From: Heliomarina baculiformis
Lineage (GTDB): Bacteria > Pseudomonadota > Alphaproteobacteria > Rhodobacterales > Rhodobacteraceae
Direction: 5' to 3'
Assembly (NCBI RefSeq): GCF_019966545.1
Contig: NZ_JAIMIC010000001.1
Location: forward strand, 248,001-312,000
Length of the DNA: 64,000 bases
The notes beneath the pieces are model-generated. The model saw only the letters and a list, made by a program, of their open reading frames with translations. It had not been told where the DNA came from and did not search any database. The position numbers were made by a program, and so were the translations under genes. The first letter of the stretch is position 1; each line of letters starts with the position of its first letter. Shown here one piece after another: positions 18,061-27,174 of this stretch.

Positions 18061-19185
18061 TCACTCCGCCGCAGGCAAGAGCGTGAAATCCGCCCGCGCG
18101 CGCAGCTTTCCGTTCACCTGCATCCCCACCGCATGGCGTCCAGGGCTCAGCCGAAAGGTGGTCGCGTCCCCCTTCAGCCGGTGACTCTTTTGCAGGATCA
18201 AAGGTTTTCCGGCTGTCAGCTTGCCCTGTTTCAGCTTGAACACCTTGGACCGCTGGCCACCATCCGGCTTGGCGAACCAGATGATGTAATCGACCAGCAC
18301 GGGCATTGCTTGCGCGCCCATGATCTCGCACCCGATGTCGAGCGCCTCGCCGATGCGCAGGCTGTCCCGCCCCAGCCGCAGCTTGCATGCCAGATCGGCC
18401 TCAGCGTCAAATCCCAGCATCTCAAGAGCGCCGGGATGCCCCGCCTTGACCAGCCCGCGCAGCGCATGGGCCGTCATCCAGGCCAGTTCCTTATCCGCCT
18501 GCCGCCCTTCGTCCCGCCACTGCGCGAGCCGCGCCAGAACCAGATCCGGCTCCTTCTTTGTGATGTCGTTAAGATGGTTCGCTACCGAACGCGTCACGAA
18601 ACGCGTCGGGTCGCCATGTAGCCGATCCAACAGTGGCAGGCCCGCATCAAGCGGCAGCGACACGCCCTGCCCCCAAGGCAGACGCGGCCGCGTCCCTTCA
18701 CTCACCAGCCGCCGCACATGGTAGTGATCGTCTTCGGCCCAGCCCTCCAGCCGGGCCAGCACAAGATCTGGCCAGCGGTTCAGAAAGGGCCGGATCGCCC
18801 ATTCCATTGAAAACCGCTGAGTGATCTCATACAACAGCTCGAGCCCGCGATCCGGATCTTCCAACCCCGTGTTAACCACCCATTCGCCCAGCGGCGCAAA
18901 GATGAAACTGCCGAAGTCATCATCGCTTTTCGTCGGATCCAGCGGCGGCGGCAGCGCATTTCGTATCACGGGGTCGACCACCGAAAGATCCCCCGGCATG
19001 GCCTCTTCGAGGCAAGTCGCGATCCATGCAATGCGCGCTTTCAGCTCAAGTTCGGGCAGTCGCTCCATCACCCGTGCCTCGAAGCGCGACGCATCGAACC
19101 CCGGCGCATCGGAAAAAAGGCCCGCCAGATAGCGGACCCTTTCGAGGTTGAACAACTGGTCTTTCAGGGAAAAACCGCTCGCCAT
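18061..19185 (-). CDS. DNA alkylation repair protein, AlkD-like
   Basis: A 374-residue protein built of HEAT-like helical repeats over about residues 1-270, resembling AlkD-type DNA glycosylases that remove alkylated bases without base flipping. The segment RFVTRSVANHLNDITKKEPDLV is typical of the family. The C-terminal ~100 residues form a separate beta-rich module of unknown role. The ATG at 19185 is just downstream of the SDR gene stop, so the two genes are probably co-transcribed. Substrate range is not predictable. Confidence 0.82.
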   Translation of the reverse strand: MASGFSLKDQLFNLERVRYLAGLFSDAPGFDASRFEARVMERLPELELKARIAWIATCLEEAMPGDLSVVDPVIRNALPPPLDPTKSDDDFGSFIFAPLGEWVVNTGLEDPDRGLELLYEITQRFSMEWAIRPFLNRWPDLVLARLEGWAEDDHYHVRRLVSEGTRPRLPWGQGVSLPLDAGLPLLDRLHGDPTRFVTRSVANHLNDITKKEPDLVLARLAQWRDEGRQADKELAWMTAHALRGLVKAGHPGALEMLGFDAEADLACKLRLGRDSLRIGEALDIGCEIMGAQAMPVLVDYIIWFAKPDGGQRSKVFKLKQGKLTAGKPLILQKSHRLKGDATTFRLSPGRHAVGMQVNGKLRARADFTLLPAAE

Positions 19186-19186
19186 G

Positions 19187-19966
19187 TCAGATTGTGATGT
19201 TCGAGGCCCCGCCATCGATCAGCAGGTTCTGACCAATGATGAACTTCGCCTGCTGCGAGCAAAGAAAGGCGCAAGCCGCGCCGAAATCTTCTGCGGTGCC
19301 ATAGGCGCGGGCCGGGATCGTCGCCTGACGCCGGTCGCGAGCCTCTTCCATCGAGATATTCTGTTCACGGCTCACACCTCCATCAAGCGATTCGGCGCGG
19401 TCGGTGTCATGGATGCCCGGCAGAATGTTGTTGATGCAAACCCCCTTGGGCGCCACCTGCCGCGAGGTGCCTGCGACATAGCCTGTCAACCCGGCGCGCG
19501 CGGAATTGGAAAGGCCAAGCACGCCGATCGGCGCGCGCACCGACTGGCTGGTGATATTCACCACCCGGCCCCAGCCACGATCCATCATCCCCGGCAACAG
19601 CGCCTTCATGAAAGCGATCGGCGTCAGCATGTTCGCATCCAGCGCCTTGATGAAATCTTCACGATCCCAGTCGCTCCAGAGGCCCGGGGGCGGTCCGCCC
19701 GCATTGGTCACGAGGATATCGACCTGCCCGGCCACTTCGAGAACCTGCGCCTGGCCCTCAGGCGTGGTCACGTCGCAGGCAACGGTTTCCACATTGACGC
19801 CGAAATCCTCGCGGATCGCCGCGGCCGATGCTTCGAGAGCCTCTGCCCCGCGGGCGTTCATGACCAGATCGACGCCGGCCTCGGCCAGAGCGCGCGCGCA
19901 GCCCAGACCCAGCCCTTTGCTGCTGGCGCAGACCAATGCCCGTTTACCCTTAATTCCCAAATCCAT
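19187..19966 (-). CDS. SDR family protein with non-canonical active site
   Basis: A 259-residue Rossmann-fold protein close to 3-oxoacyl-ACP reductase-like SDRs. The dinucleotide region reads CASSKGLGLG (13-22) and NAGG is at 88-91. The catalytic serine is S140, but the YxxxK pair is replaced by S153 and R157 in GLSNSARAGLTG. A known SDR subgroup has this degenerate active site, so the fold is kept but ordinary SDR chemistry is doubtful. It is followed by the AlkD-like gene. Confidence 0.85.
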   Translation of the reverse strand: MDLGIKGKRALVCASSKGLGLGCARALAEAGVDLVMNARGAEALEASAAAIREDFGVNVETVACDVTTPEGQAQVLEVAGQVDILVTNAGGPPPGLWSDWDREDFIKALDANMLTPIAFMKALLPGMMDRGWGRVVNITSQSVRAPIGVLGLSNSARAGLTGYVAGTSRQVAPKGVCINNILPGIHDTDRAESLDGGVSREQNISMEEARDRRQATIPARAYGTAEDFGAACAFLCSQQAKFIIGQNLLIDGGASNITI

Positions 19967-20108
19967 CGGTTAACTCCTTGTGCACTTTTTAGCAGGACTA
20001 TCCTCGCAAATGATGTAATGCCAGCTTTTCACCGGTGTCTTGACCACAATCGGTCACATTCATCTCTTAGGAAGAGTGCAACATAAACGACAGACACAGT
20101 CCAAGAAG

Positions 20109-20666
20109 ATGCAGAACTATCCAGAAAGCGCCTTCCAGTACAACGTGATCGCGGCCGATTTCGCAGGTTGCGACCGGCTGTTCCCCCAAACCGTGCCGGT
20201 TCACGACGCAAGCGCCTTCTGCGCGGTCGAGGGCGTGAACGAAGGGGATTCGCTGTCGGTTCTGGATGACCTGGTGCCGGACGATGTCTACGTTCTTGCC
20301 GCTGGCAGCATCACTTCCAGCCTCGCCTTTCACATGACGCCAGATCACGTGCCTGAAATCGCCGCTTCATCGGAAACCGGCACCGCCGGAGCATCCCTGC
20401 ATCTGGATGGCACGGTTACGCTGATGTCTGCGGCGGGGCGGATCGCGCGGGCGATCATCCTCGTCGAAACCGACATGCACGACCATATCGCGGGGATTTA
20501 TCTTGCCCCGCTCGACCCGATTGCGCCCGGCACGCCGTTCAGCATTATTGCGCTGGATCGCCTTTCGACCCGCGCCGCCTTCGATGAGCTGATCGAACAT
20601 GCGGCGATCAATCCGGTGATGAAGCCCGCGAAGAACGCCGCGCCTTCCGCCAGTATTCGCGCCTAA
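20109..20666 (+). CDS. Unknown protein, similar to the N-terminal part of Hint-domain proteins
   Basis: A 185-residue soluble protein without signal peptide or membrane helix. The pattern around GASLHLDGTVTLMS, IILVETD and LAPLDPIAPGTPFSII recalls the region that precedes hedgehog/intein (Hint) domains in secreted Rhodobacteraceae proteins, but no Hint domain follows: the chain ends soon after. It could be a free-standing version or a truncated relative. Its stop codon overlaps the convergent BrnA-like gene by 4 bases. The similarity is recalled, not verified. Confidence 0.55.
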   Translation: MQNYPESAFQYNVIAADFAGCDRLFPQTVPVHDASAFCAVEGVNEGDSLSVLDDLVPDDVYVLAAGSITSSLAFHMTPDHVPEIAASSETGTAGASLHLDGTVTLMSAAGRIARAIILVETDMHDHIAGIYLAPLDPIAPGTPFSIIALDRLSTRAAFDELIEHAAINPVMKPAKNAAPSASIRA

Positions 20667-21103
20667 TCCTCATCCGGCCCGGCATCCTCGCCGTCGTCGT
20701 CCGGCGCATCCTCATCCCAGCAGTCCTCCGGCTCTGACTTGCGGGGTTTTCTTCGGGCGCCTTCCTTGATCTCGCGTTCCATCGCTTCGGCCTGCAGCCA
20801 GAGCTGAGGAATCGTATCATCCTGAAAATACCGGTCGATTTCGCCCGACAGCAAAGCGGTCCAGTACAGCCGCAGCACCATGTTGATACGTGTGCTGTAA
20901 CCCGGCCCCAGCTTGCGGAACCAGCGCACCATGTCGCTGTCGAGCCGAATCGTCACGCGCGTCTTGTGTGGCGTGACCGGGTGCCAATGATCCAGCGCGT
21001 TCCAGTCCACCGGGAGGCTGCGGACCAGCCATTTCTGCTTGATCTCACGCTGAAGCTGCTCAAGCGTCGCCAGCATTTCGCTATGGGCATCCGATTTATT
21101 CAT
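20663..21103 (-). CDS. BrnA-like antitoxin (orphan)
   Basis: A 146-residue protein. Residues 47-82 (HKTRVTIRLDSDMVRWFRKL and GYSTRINMVLRLYW) match the ribbon-helix-helix DNA-binding core of BrnA antitoxins; an N-terminal helical region and a very acidic C-terminus (about 123-146) surround it. BrnA normally follows its toxin gene brnT, but none is adjacent, so this may act as a regulator or pair with a distant toxin. A GGAGAG ribosome-binding site supports the ATG at 21103. Confidence 0.72.
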   Translation of the reverse strand: MNKSDAHSEMLATLEQLQREIKQKWLVRSLPVDWNALDHWHPVTPHKTRVTIRLDSDMVRWFRKLGPGYSTRINMVLRLYWTALLSGEIDRYFQDDTIPQLWLQAEAMEREIKEGARRKPRKSEPEDCWDEDAPDDDGEDAGPDED

Positions 21104-21311
21104 CGCGCTCTCCGGTGGCTTGGTATCTCCCTCGTCTAGAACGCCATTGTTAAGGTCGGGCAATGCGAGCGTCCGATGGGCTGCCCGACGGCCTGACATT
21201 TCCTTAACACAAGGCCGGCTGCCGTCCGGTGTACAGGGGGTGTACAGCTTGTGCATCACGAGTGCCGCCGATTTTCTTGCTCTCGGCGAAAACCTTACCT
21301 ATACGCGCGCT

Positions 21312-22919
21312 ATGCTGGATACCGCTCAAAATCGCCCCGACCTGCCCGCCGAAATTGCCCGGCGGCGCACCTTTGCCATCATCTCGCACCCGGATGCGGG
21401 CAAGACCACGCTGACCGAGAAATTCCTCCTTTACGGTGGTGCGATCCAGATGGCCGGACAGGTCCGCGCAAAGGGCGAAGCGCGGCGCACGCGGTCGGAC
21501 TTCATGCAGATGGAAAAAGACCGCGGGATCTCCGTGTCGGCATCGGCAATGTCTTTCGATTTCAACAACTTCCGCTTCAATCTCGTGGACACGCCCGGCC
21601 ACTCGGACTTTTCCGAAGACACCTACCGCACGCTGACGGCGGTGGACGCGGCAATCATGGTGATCGACGGCGCGAAGGGCGTGGAAAGCCAGACCCAGAA
21701 ACTGTTCGAAGTCTGCCGGTTGCGCGACCTGCCGATCCTGACCTTCTGTAACAAGATGGACCGGGAAAGCCGCGACGTCTTTGAGATCATTGACGAGATT
21801 CAGGAAAACCTTGCCATCGACGTGACCCCGGCAAGCTGGCCGATCGGACAGGGGCGCGATTTCGTCGGCTGTTACGACATTCTGCGCGACCGGCTTGAGC
21901 TGATGGACCGCGCCGACCGCAACAAGATCGCGCAAAGCATTGAAATCAAAGGGCTGGACGATCCAAAACTGACCCAGCATGTTCCCGCTCACCTGCTGGA
22001 AAAGCTGCAGGAAGAGCTTGAGATGGCGCGCGAACTGCTGCCGCCGCTCGACAAGAAGGCCATGCTCGAAGGTACGCTCACCCCGATCTGGTTCGGCTCG
22101 GCGATCAACTCCTTCGGCGTCAAGGAACTGATGGACGGCATCGCGAATTACGGCCCCGAGCCGCAGATTCAGGCCGCCACGCCGCGCCAGATTCTGCCCG
22201 AAGAATCAAAGGTTTCCGGCTTTGTCTTCAAAGTTCAGGCCAATATGGACCCCAAGCACCGCGACCGCGTTGCCTTTGTGCGCATGGCCTCGGGACATTT
22301 CAAACGCGGCATGAAGCTGACCCATGTGCGATCAAAAAAGCCGATGGCAATTTCGAACCCGGTGATGTTCCTCGCCTCCGACCGTGAACTGGCCGAAGAA
22401 GCATGGGCTGGCGACATCATCGGCATTCCCAACCACGGCCAGCTTCGCATCGGCGACACATTAACCGAAGGTGAAGATCTTCGTGTTACAGGTATCCCGT
22501 CCTTCGCCCCCGAACTTTTGCAGGGCGTGCGCGCGGGTGATCCGATGAAGGCAAAGCATCTGGAAAAGGCGCTGATGCAGTTTGCCGAGGAAGGTGCCGC
22601 AAAAGTGTTCAAGCCCTCAATCGGGTCGGGATTTATTGTGGGCGTCGTCGGAGCCCTGCAATTCGAAGTGCTCGCCAGCCGGATTGAGATGGAATACGGC
22701 CTGCCCGTGCGCTTTGAGGCGTCGCAATTCACCTCTGCCCGATGGGTGAACGGTGACAAGCAAGCCATTGAAAAGTTTACCAATGCGAACAAGCAGCATA
22801 TAGCCACCGACAATGATGGCGACACGGTTTACCTCACGCGATTGCAATGGGACATCGACAGGGTCGAGCGTGACTACCCCGACATCCATCTGACGGCGAC
22901 CAAGGAAATGATGGTCTGA
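21312..22919 (+). CDS. prfC: Peptide chain release factor 3
   Basis: Translational GTPase that recycles release factors RF1 and RF2 after termination. The 535-residue protein carries the G1 motif HPDAGKTT at 26-33, the G3 region DTPGHSDFSEDTYR and G4 NKMD. The start at 21312 is chosen because the family sequence begins there; in-frame sequence upstream is intergenic and on the opposite side contains the BrnA-like gene. No strong ribosome-binding site was seen. Length agrees with E. coli RF3 (529). Confidence 0.96.
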   Translation: MLDTAQNRPDLPAEIARRRTFAIISHPDAGKTTLTEKFLLYGGAIQMAGQVRAKGEARRTRSDFMQMEKDRGISVSASAMSFDFNNFRFNLVDTPGHSDFSEDTYRTLTAVDAAIMVIDGAKGVESQTQKLFEVCRLRDLPILTFCNKMDRESRDVFEIIDEIQENLAIDVTPASWPIGQGRDFVGCYDILRDRLELMDRADRNKIAQSIEIKGLDDPKLTQHVPAHLLEKLQEELEMARELLPPLDKKAMLEGTLTPIWFGSAINSFGVKELMDGIANYGPEPQIQAATPRQILPEESKVSGFVFKVQANMDPKHRDRVAFVRMASGHFKRGMKLTHVRSKKPMAISNPVMFLASDRELAEEAWAGDIIGIPNHGQLRIGDTLTEGEDLRVTGIPSFAPELLQGVRAGDPMKAKHLEKALMQFAEEGAAKVFKPSIGSGFIVGVVGALQFEVLASRIEMEYGLPVRFEASQFTSARWVNGDKQAIEKFTNANKQHIATDNDGDTVYLTRLQWDIDRVERDYPDIHLTATKEMMV

Positions 22920-23021
22920 TCGTTTCCAAAGACACTTGCAGGAAGCAAGCAAGCGATTGCAACAACCTTCGCGTGCTGCCATGATGTTGCCACATTTGCT
23001 TTTGTAAACGGGAACGAGAAT

Positions 23022-23993
23022 ATGAGTTTGATTGGTAGCACTCTGGAATGGACGACCGTATTCCCAACGCGGGACAACGTCTTTTTCGGACCTTACGAGG
23101 TGACACCGGGGCCCGGCACGGAAGATTTCGAATTTATTGAAGAAAACGGAATCGACGAAGTCTGGGACATCTCGAAGAATAAGATCGAAATTAAATATAC
23201 GCAGGACGCGCTCGCGGCGAACAAGGATGCGCAGGGCCAGACGGCAACGCATAACGCCGAGATCCTGAGCGATGTCAGCAATACGGTGCAGGATTTCCAA
23301 AAGGTAAAGATTCTCTCCAAGCAAACCACGGGTCCATGGGACAACTCCATGATCGAGTGGACCGACGATGAGATCGTCATAAATTATCTCAAGGATGGCG
23401 AAGGGATTTCCCTCGTTTCCGGAGATGTTCTGACACTCAAGGTCGTCTTTGACCGCACCTCGGCTTCGCTCGGCGACGATCTGATGAAGGGCACGGGCGG
23501 AACCGACAAGTTCAAGGGTCTTGCCGGCGATGACAAGATCATTGGCCGTGGCGGAGACGACAAGCTGTTTGGCAGCAAGGGTGACGACGTCATCAAGGGA
23601 AGCAAGGGCAATGACAAGGTCGTCGGTAACGGCGGCGCGGATTCGCTCTATGGCAATGGCGGCAAGGACAAGCTGGTCGGTGGCAAGGGTAACGATTCCT
23701 TGGCGGGAGGCGGCGGTAACGACGTTCTCATCGGCGGCAAAGGCAAAGACGATCTGAAAGGCGGCGGCGGTAACGACAAGTTCGTCTTCAAGAAAGCGAC
23801 CGGTCGTGACGTGATCGAAGATTTCCAAGACGGCAATGACATGATCGTCTTGAAGAAATGGGGCGTCGACAACTTTGACGACCTCACGATCAAGGATCAT
23901 GACGACGGTGTCCTTCTGAAAAGCGGCAAGAGCACCATTCTGCTGCAAGACATGGACATCGCCGATATCGGTGCCGATGACTTCATCTTCTAA
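23022..23993 (+). CDS. RTX (hemolysin-type calcium-binding repeat) protein
   Basis: A 323-residue protein with no N-terminal signal peptide. Residues 1-155 form an unrecognised beta-rich region; residues 157-255 are about 11 consecutive nonapeptides of the form GGxGxDxLx, which bind calcium in a beta-roll; the C-terminus (DVIEDFQDGNDMI onward) resembles the serralysin-type C-terminal block used for type I secretion. Export by a type I system is inferred; no such transporter is nearby. Repeats are unusually lysine-rich. A GGAACGAG site precedes the ATG. Confidence 0.88.
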   Translation: MSLIGSTLEWTTVFPTRDNVFFGPYEVTPGPGTEDFEFIEENGIDEVWDISKNKIEIKYTQDALAANKDAQGQTATHNAEILSDVSNTVQDFQKVKILSKQTTGPWDNSMIEWTDDEIVINYLKDGEGISLVSGDVLTLKVVFDRTSASLGDDLMKGTGGTDKFKGLAGDDKIIGRGGDDKLFGSKGDDVIKGSKGNDKVVGNGGADSLYGNGGKDKLVGGKGNDSLAGGGGNDVLIGGKGKDDLKGGGGNDKFVFKKATGRDVIEDFQDGNDMIVLKKWGVDNFDDLTIKDHDDGVLLKSGKSTILLQDMDIADIGADDFIF

Positions 23994-24032
23994 AGGCCAG
24001 TGACCTGACTGGAAGACGCGAGAAAGAGCCAG

Positions 24033-24991
24033 ATGCGGGGCCCCGTTGGGGCCTCGTTTCAACTGTAAAGGCCGACGCAACAGCGATCCTTGGCTTTGCC
24101 GCGCATCACCTCGAACTGGGATGCCATCGGCTTTATCTTTATCTCGACGCCCCCTGCCCCGAAGCCGAACCGTTTCTGGCCGAACACCCCAAGATCCGCG
24201 TCATCCAATGCGACGCGCAATACTGGAAAAGACGCGGCATCCAGCGTCCGGCCAAGCATCAGGTCCGCCAGTCCCGCAATGCGACCCATGCCTATCAGCG
24301 CAAGCCCGAGGTTGACTGGCTTGCCCATATCGATGTCGACGAATTCCTCTGGCCAGCCGATGACATGGCGAATGCGCTCGCCGCCGTGCATGGGCCCCAG
24401 AACGTGGCGCGGGTCCGCCCTGCGGAATCCCTCGGTGGAAGTTTCAGCCATTTCAAGGCCTTCCTCCCCAATGACGGAAAACGAGACGCAACGGTCGCCG
24501 CGCTCTACCCGGAATTCGGCACTTATGTGAAAGGCGGCTTCCTCAGCCATGTCGTGGGCAAGATCTTTGTCCGGACCGGCCTCGACAACGTGGTATTGCG
24601 CATTCACCGCGCCTTTATCGATGCAGCGCCCGCCGATGGCACCGAACTGTCCGACGTTGACTTGCTGCACTGCCACGTTGGCGATTGGGAGGATTGGCTG
24701 AGTGCCTATCGCTACCGCGTCGAAAAAGGCTCTTACCGTGCAGAGCTAAGCCCCGCCCAGCCCCGCGCCCTTGGTGGCGCCACGCTGCACGAGCTGTTTA
24801 CCTTGCTTGAAAAAGAGGAAGGTATATCCGGCCTGCGCCGTTTCTACGACGAGGTCTGCGCCGATACATCATCGCTGCGCGACCGGCTCTCGGGCCACGA
24901 TCTGCTGCTGCACCGCCCGCTTGACCTCGCGGGGGCCATTAACAAACACTTCCCGACATGGCAGGATTGCGTCTCTGACCGTAATAATTGA
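24033..24991 (+). CDS. Glycosyltransferase family 2, start apparently frameshifted
   Basis: The frame is open from 23981 to the stop at 24989 and encodes a typical GT2 (Glyco_tranf_2_4-like) protein: RWGLVSTVKAD at the N-terminus, then the DxD region WLAHIDVDEFLW. Yet no ATG, GTG or TTG lies in frame before 24365. The ATG at 24033, where the family start is expected, is in another frame; one extra base in the G run at 24037-24040 would join them. The options are a natural frameshift, a sequencing error, or a rare CTG start at 24005. The role is probably polysaccharide synthesis. Confidence 0.7.
24036..24059 (+). terminator. Strong GC hairpin after the RTX gene
   Basis: A 9-bp stem (CGGGGCCCC with GGGGCCTCG, one G-U pair) and a 3-base loop, followed by TTT. 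It is a likely terminator for the RTX gene and also lies over the expected start of the glycosyltransferase. Confidence 0.6.
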
Positions 24992-25180
24992 GCCAGATTG
25001 TTTCCGAACAGCCGCCAATGCCCCTGTAAAATAGTAGAAATCCATTGTCGGTTTGACGATCACGCACGATTTTGTTAATGGCAGCGACAAGAGCCATCGT
25101 GTGCACTAGCACAGGACCGTACGGGTCCGGCTCCGACCATAGGTGCGGGCCAAGAAAGTGTCCGCAAACAGCGGATACAA

Positions 25181-26599
25181 ATGACAAAATTTTCTGACCT
25201 CAAACTGAATCCCAAGGTGCTCAAGGCGATCGAAGAAGCCGGGTACGAAACCCCGACTCCGATCCAGGCTGGCGCCATTCCCCCCGCTCTCGAAGGGCAG
25301 GACGTGCTTGGGATCGCCCAGACCGGCACCGGCAAGACGGCGAGTTTCACCCTGCCGCTGATCACCCTGCTGGCCCGTGGCCGTGCCCGCGCGCGCATGC
25401 CCCGCAGCCTCGTGCTCTGCCCGACCCGTGAACTCGCCGCGCAGGTGGCCGAGAACTTCGACGTCTATGCCAAGCACGTCAAGCTGACCAAGGCGCTGCT
25501 AATCGGCGGTGTCTCTTTCAACGAACAGGACAAGCTGATCGACAAGGGTGTGGACGTGCTGATCGCCACACCGGGCAGACTGCTCGACCATTTCGAACGC
25601 GGCAAGCTGATCCTGTCGGACGTCAAGATCATGGTGGTGGACGAAGCCGACCGGATGCTCGACATGGGCTTTATCCCTGATATCGAACGCATTTTCGGCC
25701 TGACACCCTTTACTCGCCAGACCCTGTTCTTCTCGGCCACGATGGCGTCCGAGATCGAGCGGATCACCAACACCTTCCTCTCGGCCCCGGCCCGTGTCGA
25801 AGTCGCGCGGCAGGCCACGACCGGTGAAAACATCACCCAGGGCGTGGTCATGTTCAAAGGCTCGCGCAAAGACCGCGAGGCCAGCGAAAAGCGCCGCGTC
25901 CTACGCGCGATGATCGACGCCGAAGGTGAGAAACTGACCAACGCGATCATCTTCTGCAACCGCAAGATGGATGTGGATATCGTCGCGAAATCGCTCAAGA
26001 AATATGGCTATGACGCCGCCCCGATCCACGGCGATCTGGACCAGTCGCAACGGACCCGGACCCTCGAAGGTTTCCGAAATGGCGAGCTCAAGATCCTCGT
26101 CGCCTCGGATGTCGCCGCTCGCGGTCTTGATGTGCCAAGCGTCAGCCATGTCTTCAACTTCGACGTCCCCTCGCATGCCGAGGATTACGTGCACCGAATT
26201 GGCCGTACCGGTCGCGCCGGGCGCGATGGTGCCGCGATGATGATCTGCGTGCCGCGTGACGAAAAGAACCTTGCCGATATCGAGGCGCTGGTGCAAAAGC
26301 AGATTCCGCGTATCGACAATCCGGTCGCGACCTCAAATGACGCGGCTGAACCCGATAGTGCGGAAGAACCCGCGCCGAAAAAGCGCAGCCGCTCCTCCTC
26401 CCGCCGCGCCGCTAAAACCGACGCGCCGCAAGAGCCTGCCGAAGCTGCCGCGGCAAAGCCTGCGGAGACACCGCGCAAATCGTCACGGGGCAAGGGCAGC
26501 AAATCCGACAGCGAACGCGGCTCCGGCAAGGTTGTCGGCATGGGCGATCACATGCCCAGCTTCATCGCCCTCAGCTTCGAAGAGCGGCGCGCTGGCTGA
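25181..26599 (+). CDS. DEAD-box RNA helicase, RhlE-like
   Basis: A 472-residue ATP-dependent RNA helicase. The Q motif (PTPIQ) precedes Walker A AQTGTGKT at 46-53; DEAD is at 154-157, SAT in FFSATM, and motif VI is HRIGRTGRAG. The C-terminal 90 or so residues are a disordered Ser/Lys/Arg/Ala-rich tail typical of RNA-binding extensions. Probably involved in RNA unwinding, ribosome assembly or mRNA decay; the upstream 190 bases are AT-rich and may be a cold-responsive leader (inference). Confidence 0.93.
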   Translation: MTKFSDLKLNPKVLKAIEEAGYETPTPIQAGAIPPALEGQDVLGIAQTGTGKTASFTLPLITLLARGRARARMPRSLVLCPTRELAAQVAENFDVYAKHVKLTKALLIGGVSFNEQDKLIDKGVDVLIATPGRLLDHFERGKLILSDVKIMVVDEADRMLDMGFIPDIERIFGLTPFTRQTLFFSATMASEIERITNTFLSAPARVEVARQATTGENITQGVVMFKGSRKDREASEKRRVLRAMIDAEGEKLTNAIIFCNRKMDVDIVAKSLKKYGYDAAPIHGDLDQSQRTRTLEGFRNGELKILVASDVAARGLDVPSVSHVFNFDVPSHAEDYVHRIGRTGRAGRDGAAMMICVPRDEKNLADIEALVQKQIPRIDNPVATSNDAAEPDSAEEPAPKKRSRSSSRRAAKTDAPQEPAEAAAAKPAETPRKSSRGKGSKSDSERGSGKVVGMGDHMPSFIALSFEERRAG

Positions 26600-26602
26600 T
26601 AC

Positions 26603-26636
26603 AAAAAAACCGCAAGGGCGGCAAACGCCCCTGCGG
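26603..26636 (-). terminator. Rho-independent terminator for the osmC-like gene
   Basis: A 11-bp stem (one mismatch) at 26610-26620 and 26626-26636 around a 5-base loop. Read on the minus strand it is followed by seven T residues (complement of 26603-26609). It ends the leftward OsmC-family gene and may also stop the converging helicase transcript. Confidence 0.85.
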
Positions 26637-26665
26637 TAGTCATTGAACTGACGATTTCCTCTGGA

Positions 26666-27091
26666 TCAGCCCAGTTTGGCATCCATCGTGATATCGGCGT
26701 TCAGCACTTTCGACAACGGACAGTTCTCCTTGGCGGTTTCGGCCGCCTTCTGGAAATCCTCGCCGGACGCACCCGGCACGCTGGCGGTCACATCCAGATG
26801 TACGGCCGTAATCGCGAATCCGCCGTCCTTTTCTTCAAGCGACACCGTCGCGCGGGTCTCGATGTTATCGGCAACAAGATCGCTCTGCCCGAGGATCATG
26901 CTCAGGGCCATCGAGAAACAGCTCGCATGGGCCGCCCCAAGCAGCTCTTCGGGATTGGTCCCCTTCTCACCTTCAAAACGTGTGTTGAACCCATAGGGCT
27001 GGTCACTGAGCACGCCTGTCTCGGTCGAGACATGGCCCTTGCCGTCCTTAAGACCACCCGACCATTTTGCCGATCCGTGTTTCTTGATCAT
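26666..27091 (-). CDS. OsmC family peroxiredoxin
   Basis: A 141-residue thiol-dependent peroxidase of the OsmC/Ohr superfamily, which reduces hydroperoxides. The two redox cysteines are C58 (ASCFSM) and C124 (NCPLSK). The ATG at 27091 has a GGAGGT ribosome-binding site; a TTG four codons earlier is less likely. It resembles the OsmC rather than the Ohr branch, but the branch cannot be settled by eye. A strong terminator lies downstream, and a dispersed repeat lies upstream. Confidence 0.9.
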   Translation of the reverse strand: MIKKHGSAKWSGGLKDGKGHVSTETGVLSDQPYGFNTRFEGEKGTNPEELLGAAHASCFSMALSMILGQSDLVADNIETRATVSLEEKDGGFAITAVHLDVTASVPGASGEDFQKAAETAKENCPLSKVLNADITMDAKLG

Positions 27092-27174
27092 GGCTACCTC
27101 CAATTCTGCCGGACGTCATCGTCCGGCTTCTCCCCCCAACGCCTCTCGTCAGGAAAGGTTGCAGGCCGCCGCCA

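Noticed and set aside
16840-18621. Long plus-strand open frame opposite the ABC ATPase and AlkD-like genes
   Set aside because: It spans two well-supported minus-strand genes and has no recognisable protein features.
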